Assembly (NCBI GenBank): GCA_035048495.1
Contig: CM068541.1
Location: forward strand, 5,215,929 to 5,279,928
Length of the DNA stretch: 64,000 nucleotides
Direction of reading: 5' to 3'
DNA from: Euptelea pleiosperma
Lineage: Eukaryota; Streptophyta; Magnoliopsida; Ranunculales; Eupteleaceae
In this document: positions 12,127-22,290 of the stretch, piece after piece
Position numbering within the stretch: the first letter of the stretch is position 1
Layout of the letters: each line of letters starts with the position of its first letter
The notes under the pieces: generated by a model
Databases searched by the model: none
The model's input: the letters and a program-made list of their open reading frames with translations, nothing else
Told to the model about the DNA's origin: nothing
Position numbers and translations under genes: made by a program

Positions 12127-13810
12127 CTCTGCAACTGGTCTTCAAGGCCTTACACAGTAAACAGTGAAGAGAAAAAAAGGAGAGCTCAAAGTCAGACAAA
12201 CAGAAAAGAGAAAGAATTTGGTTTTCCCTCTTCTTTTTTTTCTCCTTTTTAGTAGGAGAGAGAGTGGAATTTTGAGGGTTTAGGGTTTTAAAGTTTGGGT
12301 GTGAGAAGCTTCGAAGATTGGGTGGAGGAAGTTTTACAGCAATGATCCTGTACTTTTAGTTCATACAGATAATTGGTGGATAGTGTCGGTGATTTGGCAA
12401 TTGGGAGTGAAAATTTTCATAGCATGTTGATCGAACGTTCAGAAGCAGTCAGTGCAACATCTACGTGGTACCCCTCCATGGACGGCGGTGATTCATCATT
12501 TTATACATGCAATTGGTGGATTCAATAGTTGGACCATTGATCCAATCATCTACATGGCTGACCCATCTGTTTTGATGATTAATAGCCCATAAAATTACAC
12601 CAATTAGATGATCTTAACCGTTCATCCTATCAATGGCATATTTTTATGGTCAATTTCAAGCATTTCAGGTCAACAATCTTTTTACCATCAAGGGAAGTGA
12701 TTTTGGGAGGACGTTTGGCTCTCTTGATTGATGCAAGTTCTTTTGGGTCATGGGAATGAGCATAGTTAGCAATTCGGATTTGTCATTTAATATTGGCACC
12801 CATGATTTCGCTCAGCATGCCCACCTAAAAACTCTCTCCTAACTCTTTACACCCAAATGACTCTTGACACCCATCCACAATGAAAAAAAGCGGCTGCAGA
12901 AAAAGAAGAGGAGGAACCTTTGCTACCGCCGGTCAACCCCATCACCACATTCTCTCTCTCTCTCTCTCTCTCTCTTGGTTCTGAGTTGTCGAGGTAGCCA
13001 TAAGAACCTCAACAGCCAGAGGATGCCACACTCGGCATCTGGCAGCCTCCACAGCTCAGAACAGAGAGAGAGAGATGGTATGATGCTGAGCGCTGTTTTA
13101 TCATAGGCTTCATGAACTCGCCTACAGGTTGGTTCCATGCCCATAGTGGAAAATTGCTCAATTCGAACCGCTAGAAATCACCAATCAAGCTGATTTTTGG
13201 TGTGTAGGTCCACCAAGATTTGGGTCAAACTTTCATAGGTCAGTGTGCTAAAAAGTGGTACACGCGGCATTTTGAGGGATTTATGTATCAAACTTTTGAT
13301 ACATAATTCTGTATCATACATTCCCCCCTTCCACCACCCACCCCCAACAAAAACAAGAAGACCCACAGTTCACATTTACAAAAATGCCACTGCTTAAAAT
13401 GAATAACAGTGATTAGTGGATTCTTACGTGGGGCGGGGGTATTGTAGGAATGTTTTGAAGAGGACTTCTAGTCATTATTAACCCTCTCTTCTTCTTCTTC
13501 TTCTTCTTCTTCTTTTATTTATTTATTTTTTTCTATTTATTTCTTAAATTATACATCTTGCATTGTAGCATCACCATGAAGCTGATTGACCCCATTGGAA
13601 TGGACCATCCACCATCCATTTTGACTATTGGACCCACATCAGTCAACGTTTGCCATTTAGATTGTTAGGACTTCTGCATCATTTGAACATAGAACACACC
13701 GTATACAATGCTTCTCTCTCAAAATGAAAGTTTTTAAACATGAAATCCAAATACCAAGAACACAAACCAAACAAAGAAATCCCTTAGCGCAATGAGACAG
13801 TTCTATACAT
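12127..13810. other. FTSZ1 5' flank and intergenic repeats
   Basis: About 12127-12370 is the FTSZ1 leader and proximal promoter, with purine-rich stretches. About 12430-12700 looks like repeat sequence (attggtggattcaat and similar blocks). 12946-12976 is a (CT)n tract and 13487-13515 is a (CTT)n microsatellite. 13150-13300 holds a partial copy of the common 'tttttggtgtgtaggtccacc' repeat. No protein gene is seen. Confidence 0.5.
12945..13078. repeat. imperfect inverted repeat capped by CT/GA tracts
   Basis: A (CT)n arm followed by TTGGTTCTGAGTTGTCGAGG (12974-12993) is mirrored, on reverse complement, by CTGTTCTGAGCTGTGGAGG next to the (GA)n run at 13066-13075. The loop of about 60 nt contains a smaller palindrome (gatgccacactcggcatc). 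RNA from either strand would fold into a long hairpin. It looks like a MITE or inverted duplication; no miRNA is recognised in it. Confidence 0.6.
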
Positions 13811-14125
13811 CTATGCAGCAGCGCAGCTGCATTTGCACCGTGCCATGCATTTCTTGCAGTCGGAGAGGCGTGGTTTCCCCCCATTGCAATCACACGTTTT
13901 CACGCACTTTGTTTGCGACATACCATCCCATAGGCATCTTGCCATGCAACGGAGAATCGGCACACATGCCGCGCACCCGTACTTCATCTGATCAAGAATG
14001 CAGTCTTTACATCCATTTCCATCCGAACTGCACGCTTCAGATGGTATGATAATCAACCACCACATCAACAACATCGTCGCCGCGACAACGGCTAATCGAA
14101 ACCGCTTTCTTTCCTCCATCTTCAT
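13811..14125 (-). CDS. small secreted cysteine-rich peptide, 104 aa, single exon
   Basis: I do not recognise the family by name with certainty. The protein has a charged N-terminus, then a hydrophobic segment at about residues 11-28 (LAVVAATMLLMWWLIII) typical of a signal peptide, with likely cleavage near SEA-C. The mature part of about 73 residues holds 15 cysteines (32, 39, 42, 51, 54, 60, 64, 74, 78, 80, 90, 93, 97, 99, 101). The motif CMARC occurs twice, at 60-64 and 93-97, which suggests an internal duplication or a CxxxC-paired fold. Basic residues sit between the cysteines. This resembles plant antimicrobial or signalling Cys-rich peptides, but the odd cysteine count does not match GASA/snakin (12 Cys) or typical defensins (8). 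A TATA box lies about 45 bp upstream of the ATG. A start at Met3 is also possible. Confidence 0.8.
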   Translation of the reverse strand: MKMEERKRFRLAVVAATMLLMWWLIIIPSEACSSDGNGCKDCILDQMKYGCAACVPILRCMARCLWDGMSQTKCVKTCDCNGGKPRLSDCKKCMARCKCSCAAA

Positions 14126-14169
14126 CTCACATTAATCAAACAAGTCTTTTGAATGCTCTAATTTTTGCC

Positions 14170-14181
14170 CATTTATATAGA
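14170..14181 (-). promoter_or_regulatory. TATA box of the cysteine-rich peptide gene
   Basis: Read on the minus strand the sequence is GTCTATATAAATG, a good match to the plant TATA consensus TATAWA. It is placed about 45-55 bp before the ATG at 14125, which leaves room for a short leader. Confidence 0.65.
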
Positions 14182-15821
14182 CCTCTTGCTTACATAGAAT
14201 TTGAGGGACCTGATGTAGTATTGCACTATATTTGTATATTGTGGTGGGTGGGTGTCGCCAGTTTACCACCGTTTGATGAAGATCCAACAGTTGTTCACCG
14301 TTTGATGAAGATAAAAAAAATCTGTATCATGTTCCTTATCCATCATTCATTTGTGGGTAGCCTCTCAAAGTCTTTTATATCTATTGAATTCTCTCTCTTT
14401 TATTTCTGGTACACTATTAAATTATCTCATTAACTTTCATTTATTGTAACTTGTGCTTTTGTTGTTCGCTGTCTTGGGTTGCGCAATTTTTTTTTTTTAT
14501 CTTGTCGTTTCTTTATATATCCTCCTACCTGGAACTTCGTTGTGCTTAAAAAACTTTGATACATTGTGGTGATTTTTAGCCGTTGATTCAAGCACTTTTT
14601 TCATCACAGGCTTCATGTACGTGTCAGACACTTTGGGAGGGGTCCCCGGGACCAGCTAATTTTTTCTCAACCCGGTTTATCATTTCTGCGATAAATTAAA
14701 AGTTTCCAACAACTTATCCATGGCTCATCTACTCGCAGATCCATGCCGTCAAGTCAATGGGCTCCCCTTGGATGGGCCCGAAACCATAACACAAGCTTGA
14801 ATCACGACACGTGACACAAGTCTCCTGGGTGGACTGATCGTTAACATCCAATAAAAGACATTTTTATCGGCCAATAGGCAACCCTTTTTCCTGGTGATCC
14901 AACGGATTACGATAATAGATCCAATTGTTACAATCGTTCCATCAGACTACAATTGTTCCATCAGACGGTTCTTGGCTTAGGAGATCTGCTGGGTGTGAAT
15001 CAACAGGTGGATTTGGATATAAACGGTTTAACCTCGAACGACCAATGAGCATGCATATCCTTCTACAAGGTTGTTAATCCATGCACCGATTGGTATGCTA
15101 TGTGCTCCTCAATCCATATTGTTGATTGAACAGACATCCTTCAATGCACCACATCTAAGAATCCCCTTTACAAGATAATCCTGACCATCCATCCAAACAC
15201 TTTGGACGGTAGTAGTTCACAAAAAAAGTCCATTAATCTAAAACGGTTGGGCCACAGCTGAGAATAAAGGATTAATTATAACCAGGGTAGCACAACCTCA
15301 AAATGTTACATGTTTTCCAACAATTGGATTGGGGCAACAAGTCACTCCATAGGTGGGGAAATCAATGGTGTTCGCCACCAGGGCTCAGACAAATTGACAA
15401 TAGATCAGCTCGTCCTAGAAGAAGCAAGAAAAATTAGGGAGGAAAGAACTGCAGAAGAAAAACAGCAACAAATGAATCAAAACTAGAAGAAACACCATAA
15501 CATATTTTCCATGATTTATTCCATTAAAAACGTAGAATTCATATTTTACGAATGTCGACAGATGAAACAACCAATAAACTTTTGAAAGGTAGATTGTGAA
15601 AAAGAAAAGTGTCTTGTAAGGCTGATAAGATCAAACAAGAAATGCAAAATATAAGTCCTTTGGGAAATGAACCATCCCATTCTGTTCCAACAAGAAGACA
15701 ACCCAAATCCTACAGGGGAAGATTCGCAACAACAGTGCGATACCTGAATTTTCTGGTGACCCATCCATCATACACAATGTTGATTTACCAACAATTTTAT
15801 GCTACTCTTTGACAAAGCACC
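14182..15821. other. intergenic region between the peptide gene and VHA-e
   Basis: It contains a short imperfect direct repeat (two copies of acaat-gttccatcagac, about 14930-14965), a G-box CACGTG at about 14808, and AT-rich filler. The last part (about 15500-15821) should be the VHA-e 3'UTR and flank. No gene is recognised. Confidence 0.45.
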
Positions 15822-17836
15822 TCACTCCCCTTCACTGAGGATTGGAACAATTAGCGGTTTCATCTGTGCAAGATATACAATCGCCCACCTAACAAACCAA
15901 TAAAGAAATAGATTAAACTATTATTCCTAATGAAACAAGAAAGCAATAAGGGCTTGTGCGTAAAATAAGAGTTGGAGAGGACTGGTTATATCAGACTAAA
16001 TCAGATATATCATAAAATTATTGAAAAAGGTAAAAATGCATGAAATGAAATATATTTCCCAATCAACCATAACCCAATTCCCATGTTGCATGGATTCTTT
16101 TAGATGGGTGAAGTAACTATGTCGAATTCTGACACTCCGCGGATTCTGGTGTGATACTTTTGGACTTTTTTTTTTTTAACCTTGCAAGATATTGATTCAT
16201 TTACCACAGCTTATGAGTTCAACCTTTTCCAATTGAAATTTTCTAAGCATTAAACATAAAAACATATTTCCTTCCTAGTTTCAAGTATCACAAAAATGCC
16301 CACAAATTCAATCACATTTCGATGCAGATACTACGGTGATGTGGGATTAAATGATTAGTTGTATCAAAAGAATAAAAAAAGAAGTTGTTGGAAAATCTAA
16401 GAAAAACTTGGTGGTGGAGTGAAGAAGTCCTGAATGCAATTAAAGGGAAAAAGTCATGTTACAAAAATTGGCGACAAACTAGGAACGAAAACTTTGAAAA
16501 ACATCGAAATGCTAAAAAGAGGCAAAAATAGTAAGTGAAGCAGAACATAAGGAGTATGAGAGCTTATACAATAGGGTACAGACAAGCGAGGAAGAGAATG
16601 ACATCTATAAACTTGCAAAAATGGGAGAGGAGAAAACTAGAGACAAAGATTAAGTTAAATGTATTAAGAGTGAAGGCGAGAGTCTTAGTTAGGGACGATG
16701 AGATTAGGGAAAGATGAAAGAGTTACTTCGGGAAATTACTAAATGAGAGCTACATAGAGAACTTAGAACATGAAGGAGAAGATAGTTATTATACTCCTAG
16801 AGAGACCAGAAGGCAAATAAATTCCCGTACGGTTAGTTTTATTTAAGTGAAAGAAACCTTGACTAAAAAAGTGAAGATAAGAAAGGCTCTAGACCCTTAC
16901 AGTATTCCAATAGAGGTTTGGAAGTACATGAGAGAAATTAGATCATGTTGGTTAACTAAGTTGTTCAATAAAATTTTGGAGACTAAGAAAATTGCAGATG
17001 AGTGGAGAAGTCTTATGGTACATATCTACAAAAATAAAGGAGACATACAAAATTGCATTAACAGTCGCACTAAGAAATTATAAAAGAGTAATAGAGAAAA
17101 GATTACGAAACTTACATGGATGAAAGAAGTCAAAAGATTTGAAGACTTATGCTTTGATAGAAAATATAACTTTAAACAAAGTACAATGGTGAAATAGGAT
17201 TCATGTTGCCAACCCCAAACATTTTGGGATAAGGCGTCATGGTTCAAAGTACACGGTATCGTTCATGGGCGATAACAAAACATATCGGAATCATTATTCA
17301 GTTTCGGACGGAACTTCGTGAAACCGAAATGAAATGTTAGTGCAAATTTACACATAAGATGAACTATCGTTCGGTTTCGGACGAAACCAACCGATGTAGT
17401 TTCGTCCTATAGCAAAATCGAAACGAAACGGACGAAATGTTTTGGTTTCGACCGAAACTTTGAACCAACGACAGATGATGATGATGAAAATTCTTCTCTT
17501 ACAAAACCAAGTTTCAGTGGAAAGCTTGTTAATATTGTAGTCCAAAATCCTAATTGTCATGTAAAGGTGTTTCTTGATTCAGTTTCTCGTGTTATTGACA
17601 TATATCATTTTCATGCTCTGTTACCTAGACCCTTCAAAGCCCCCAAGGTACCCATATGATGCAGTCTAATCTCATCATTTTATTTAAGGCCATTTTAGTT
17701 TGTGCCAAAACGAGTCAGGCAACTTAAATTTTGGTATCAAAAGAAAGCCCATTCAATTAATTTTCCAAACAAGATCACATCATTTGAGCTAATTGTGGTC
17801 AAATTACATACAGGGTATGAGTTCATGTCAGGATTA

Positions 17837-17893
<57 letters not shown>

Positions 17894-20800
17894 TTTTGAT
17901 AAGTTCAGGATTACTATATTTGGGTACTTTTCAGCAAGTTCTAAGTTTACTAGTCTTATTTTTAAAAGTTTGAGTCCTTAACATGTTTTTGACAGTTTCC
18001 AAAGTCTAGTCTTAGTTTCTCTGTTGTGTCTTAGGTAGTTTCGATTTTCAGATTGCCACAATGTAGTTGAAGTAGAATGATATTTTGAAAATAGTTATAA
18101 TAGGTTTAGGTGTTTAGGAAAGTGAAAGTTCTAGAACTTAGAACAGAGTTACTATTTTATGTCTAGTTTGAGTAGGTTTAGGAGAACTTTGGAGCTGCTG
18201 TCCAGCCATCTATAAATACCTTTACTCTAAATTTTTACAAGTAGAAGAAGATATCTTTTATAATAGTATTGCTGCTTTGCTGAGCTATGATGTCACAATT
18301 TTTGAGAATTGATCTCTCTACCAAGTGGTGATTTCTACAATCAACTTATCTTGGAGCTCATTGGAGTTGTAAAATTCTTCCACTTCAATTCTATCCTTTC
18401 TCTCCTCTTAGTTCTACTACTTTTCTTTTCTGTTTTACAGCCCATTCAATATCTACCCAGTCAGCCCTTATTCCCTATCCTGTAGCCTTCAAAAATCCCA
18501 AATCCTTGACCCCAAATTCCCCATCTCAGGGTTCTTATATCCAACATCAAGAACATTGTAATTCTCAACCTGTAACAATCACCAAAACCTTTAAATTCCT
18601 TCTTGTCCTACATCAAACTTTGTATCAAAGCTTCTTCATCTCAGTTGTCCTACATCACTGTGTTGATATGACACTAGCCCATACCCGAATCTTTTATATT
18701 AAAATAACATTTAAAAAAGAATATATCTGTTGGTAATCTGACCTTTGGAGAGTGTTTTTAGAGGCAAAACCATTGAAAGGAGTAAAGCCCCCACATTAAC
18801 CCCACCGAATTTAACTTTCTACCTCTATGACTAAGCTCTTTTGAGTGTCTTATAATGGAAAATAGTAAAAATTATTATGACATTAACTATACAGCTTTGT
18901 GCTAGTACCCTAAGATTTCGAGATTGAGCAAGTACAACACTTGGACCCATTCCCATAACAGACACCCAAACCCATATCTCGGTATCATAGAATTCAAGAA
19001 AAATCCTTTAAAACACCAAAGGAAGCCATAGTATATTAGCCTTGTGACGTCAAAGAGAAACCAAAAAAAACATTTGGGTGTTCTTTACTGTATTATGTTC
19101 TTCTTTGCATAAACGTGACACAAGGGTGTTCAATGGAACTAAAACGAAGTTAAGGTGTCACAAAATTGAGCTTCTCGTCCTTTTATTGGGGATACCACCC
19201 ATGCAAAGTTAGCCTATACAATTGTGGATAGCATTAGACTGGATTAGAAGTGTTCAAGGCTAAGCTATTTTTTTTAGACATTCCAAAATTCAGTAATTAA
19301 CGAAGTCAGTATCAATGTGAAAGGAAGGAAAAAACTTACATCATCCAACAACAGACTGTTGCTGTAATAACCAATGTTAGGTGGAACCTGCATCAGCAAA
19401 AATATATTAGTTATTTCAGATGAAAAATAAAAGAAAATGAATCTAGCTAATGATAACTAAACTCAAGTATCCAAACAACATTTGAAATAAGTAAACAACT
19501 GCAAAGGATATGTCTTAATAGCAGATTCCATAGACTTCATGAATATCAGGTCCCATCCACATCCATAATCAAATTTCTATAAAATATTAAACGAGAGTCT
19601 TTGATGGCAACCATAATCTAATTTATTACATGGATGTGCAATAGCAAGTGGTGAAGGCACGTACGTATTTTGGAATCAGATATATACAGATATATAGATT
19701 GTTTATATAGATTAATCTTATATAAACAAGACTGCTAATCAATATCTCTGAAACTGGGAAAATGACTGACTAGACAATCTCTATTAGTGTGTCGCCGCAT
19801 GTGGTAATGCAGGCAGCAAGAAAATAGAAGTTGAATGGCTTCGATAGCCTTGGTATCCACATTAACCAAGCACAACCTGCTCTCTACCGTTCGCAAGTGC
19901 GGAAAGGTGGAAATTGTGATGTGCAAACAGGCCCAAAGAAATCTCATAGTGAAACCCAAAATATTTCTAGATTAATATTTTATATCTAACTAAAGGGGAA
20001 AAAAACAATTATGATCTTGATGTAAATAGCTGTAAACCAAAGACAATATTTTTATAGATAAGGAAGAGCTGTGCCAGTCCCAACTCAAAAGGCTCTTCAT
20101 GTTTGACTAGCAAAACAAATCTCATTCCAAAAATTTAATAGGTAAGTTTTTGGAATGACTTGAATCTTAACACCCTCTCCCTGTCAAGATTTGGTTATTT
20201 TATATACCAATTGTTGATAGTATTTATTTTCGAACAAAATTATTAAAAATTAGTGAATTCAATATCAAAATATCAGAAAAAAAAAAGAGAGAGAAACGAA
20301 TGCAAACAATGTATAGTCCCTTCCTGAAAAGGCCAAATAAAAATTATCAAAAACATTTCCTTTTCGTTGAGGCAATTAAATGATTGTACAGCTGAAATTA
20401 CCATGAAATAAGAACCTATAAACCGATAAAGTCCAAAGGTCCAACAACAGACTAGAGGCATTTTCAGGTCGAGCATGTAACTCAACTGAATATCGATTGG
20501 TATCACAAACTAGTGGTCTCGAGTCTATTCCAAGCTTGGCTACCAGAAAAAGAAAATATTTTTTCTTTCTTTTTCTGGTAGATAAAAGTGGGCATAAAAG
20601 CTATTCATTACAGCCAAAATGGGAACAAAAACCTTCTAAAGGTTCGTAAGACGAATTCAAACAAAACACTTGAATGGAGAAATGTTGATCCAACATTACC
20701 AGATTCAAAAGGGTTTCAATTAGCAGATTATAACTAGTTCTATTTATAATCCATAAATCCAACCAATTAGCACCTTCGAACTAGTTCCAATTACGCATTC

Positions 20801-20998
20801 AACGATCCCAAAATCCAACAAAAGCAGCAGCTTAGAACTAGTTCTAAATACAAACAAATCTAAATTGAGAAGAAAAACAAAATGAGAGATGGAAACGCAC
20901 AGATTCGCAGAAGGTCCTTTGTTGCAGCATATTCTGGCTAACAGAGATGCCACGATGCCCGCCACGAGGAAAATTAGGGTTGTTAACAAGAAGCCCAT
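15822..20998 (-). CDS. VHA-e: V-type proton ATPase subunit e, three exons
   Basis: This is a small hydrophobic subunit of the membrane (Vo) sector of the vacuolar/endomembrane proton pump. Exons are 20998-20901, 19387-19340 and 15888-15822, joining in frame to 70 residues, the normal family length. The readable protein starts [16 protein letters not shown], continues [20 protein letters not shown] and [20 protein letters not shown], and ends [10 protein letters not shown]. There are two membrane segments (about residues 3-22 and 33-56). A Leu codon is split at the first junction and a Met codon at the second. Donors are GTGCGT and GTAAGT. Intron 2 (about 3.45 kb) carries an RTE-type LINE remnant, a MITE and an AT-rich insertion. 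No damage is seen in the exons. Confidence 0.95.
16375..17245 (+). mobile_element. RTE-type LINE remnant in VHA-e intron 2
   Basis: Broken reading frames give reverse-transcriptase-like stretches. [12 protein letters not shown] is at about 16418, [15 protein letters not shown] at about 16600, and an interrupted stretch with [19 protein letters not shown] at 16880-16935. Next is [26 protein letters not shown] sequence (17000-17083). The 3' end has the plant RTE hallmark 'ccaaccccaaacattttggga-taaggc' (17209-17233). Most of the RT after the INSR-like motif is deleted. It lies antisense to VHA-e. Confidence 0.8.
17240..17467. mobile_element. MITE inserted in the RTE LINE 3' tail
   Basis: Terminal inverted repeats GGTTCAAAGT and ACTTTGAACC bound a segment rich in 'tttcggacgaaac' blocks. 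On its right the sequence resumes with 'gacagatgatgatgatg', the kind of simple tail expected at the 3' end of an RTE LINE. A clean target duplication is not seen. Related 'tttcgaccgaaattt' sequence occurs at about 46300-46440. Confidence 0.65.
17828..17919. mobile_element. (AT)n-(T)n insertion flanked by a 15-bp duplication
   Basis: TCAGGATTACCATAT (17828-17842) and TCAGGATTACTATAT (17905-17919) flank an (AT)n run of about 50 bp followed by TTTTTTTTGATAAG. The junction 'ttttttgataa' is again the reverse complement of the LINE terminus TTATCAAAAAA seen at 61498. This reads as a second tail-only LINE insertion whose A/T tail expanded as a microsatellite. Confidence 0.65.
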
Positions 20999-21310
20999 GG
21001 CGATTTGATCTCACCGCAGCCGAAAAGAGTGTTTCTGTGACGAAAATCTGAATTTAAACTCAATCTAAGGAGCAGCCGAAATAGAAAAACAATAACTTGT
21101 TCCCGGATCTGCAAATGGAAGATGTTCTGTTCTGAATCTTTAGAATTGCTGGTAAAAATTGGGGCGTAATGGAACCCTAATTGATCGATCGAAAGGAACA
21201 AAAACCCTAATCCTAGATCAAAGAGAGAAACATAGAGAGAGAGAACCCAAACCTCAGGCGATCTGCTCTGCTTCTCCGGGAATTTGAAGCTCCTCGTCTC
21301 GTTTCGTTTT
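20999..21310 (-). promoter_or_regulatory. probable VHA-e 5'UTR with a small intron
   Basis: Upstream of the ATG there is a good acceptor on the minus strand (tttgcag before ATCCGGGAACAAG, near 21114) and a possible donor (CCTGAG then GTTTGG, near 21252). A leader intron of about 140 bp is therefore plausible. This rests on splice signals only. Confidence 0.4.
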
Positions 21311-21506
21311 TGCTGGTAATTATGGATTTGGGTGTCCCCGTCGTACACAATAAGTGTTATAGACGGAGTACCATAGACGGAGTATGATCGTCTATAAGCA
21401 CAAAATCGGGACACGCGTCATCCTTAGGTCATCGTCCCTAGGTCTAAACCGTTGATGGTCCTCGGGATTCTTACAACACAGACTCCAACAACCATCAACT
21501 TTCTGG

Positions 21507-21910
21507 GAGTAAACCTTCGCTCACACCGTGTTGAGTGAAGCCGATCCACACACCACAATATGAGCCATGTGGTACACTCTTAGAGGACGATGACCGTATG
21601 GATGTTTGTCCAGTCCCTCTTTGGACCTGAAAACTAAAAATCAGCCTGATTGGTTATGTCATACCTTTGGATCTAGTATCCCAAATAATGGTCAATAATG
21701 CTCTAAATTCTACGGTTAAAAAAAACCCGTGCAAACGACTCCAATCCAACGCTTAGAAATCACTAATCAAGCTAATTTTTGGTTTACAAGTCTACCGAGG
21801 GACTAGCCAAACATCCATACTGTCATCGTCCTCTAAGAGTGTGCCCCGTGGCTCATATTTTGATGTGTGATCGGCTTTGCTCTCACACAGTGTGAGTGAA
21901 GGTTTTCTCA
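21507..21910. mobile_element. complete long-TIR MITE (family B, 'atatgagccacgtgg')
   Basis: The first and last roughly 100 bp are inverted copies. The left arm reads aaaccttcgctcacac, then gaagccgatc, aatatgagccatgtgg, cactcttagaggacgatgac and gtatggatgtttg. The right arm carries the same blocks in reverse complement. The centre contains the 'gaaatcactaatcaagct' block. Partial relatives are at about 49125-49245, 49760-49920 and 57290-57570. The target duplication is not clear. Confidence 0.75.
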
Positions 21911-22144
21911 CTTTTGGAGCCTAGGGAGTACATCATCCTTAGAATGATAGTATCATTTTTCAGTTGATTAATTACTTAGTAGGATGGGGTGTCAACGTGT
22001 CGATTCCAGTCTGGTTCCTAAGGTACTCAAAACCATAACCAATATTGTCGGTTTTTTTCCGTTCCGGTTCTCAAAATGATGGATTTGGAACCAAAGTACA
22101 TCCGTGACAATCTTGATAATATGACAATTCGAACACTAAATTTA

Positions 22145-22290
22145 TATATGCCATCGTGGGATCAGGTGAAACCTGGACCCGGTCAAGTCGGTAAAGAGGA
22201 AACCTGCCTGTGTGGGTTTGACCCCACGACCTCCCGAAAGAGGTGGATACACACTAACCATTTGAGCTGCCATGTTGGGTGTACTAAATT
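22145..22290 (-). mobile_element. tRNA-derived SINE fragment
   Basis: On the minus strand 'agctcaaatggttagtgtg' looks like a tRNA-type A box region. It is followed about 30 bp later by 'ggtcgtggggtcaaaccc', which matches a B box. It lacks a tRNA fold and is therefore SINE-like rather than a tRNA gene. Confidence 0.55.

Noticed and set aside
20983..21414. 143-codon minus-strand ORF upstream of VHA-e
   Set aside because: It covers the probable VHA-e leader and its small intron, has no family resemblance, and runs into the VHA-e ATG in another frame.
22212..22275. Possible tRNA gene on the minus strand
   Set aside because: A and B boxes are present but the acceptor and anticodon stems do not pair; scored as SINE-like.
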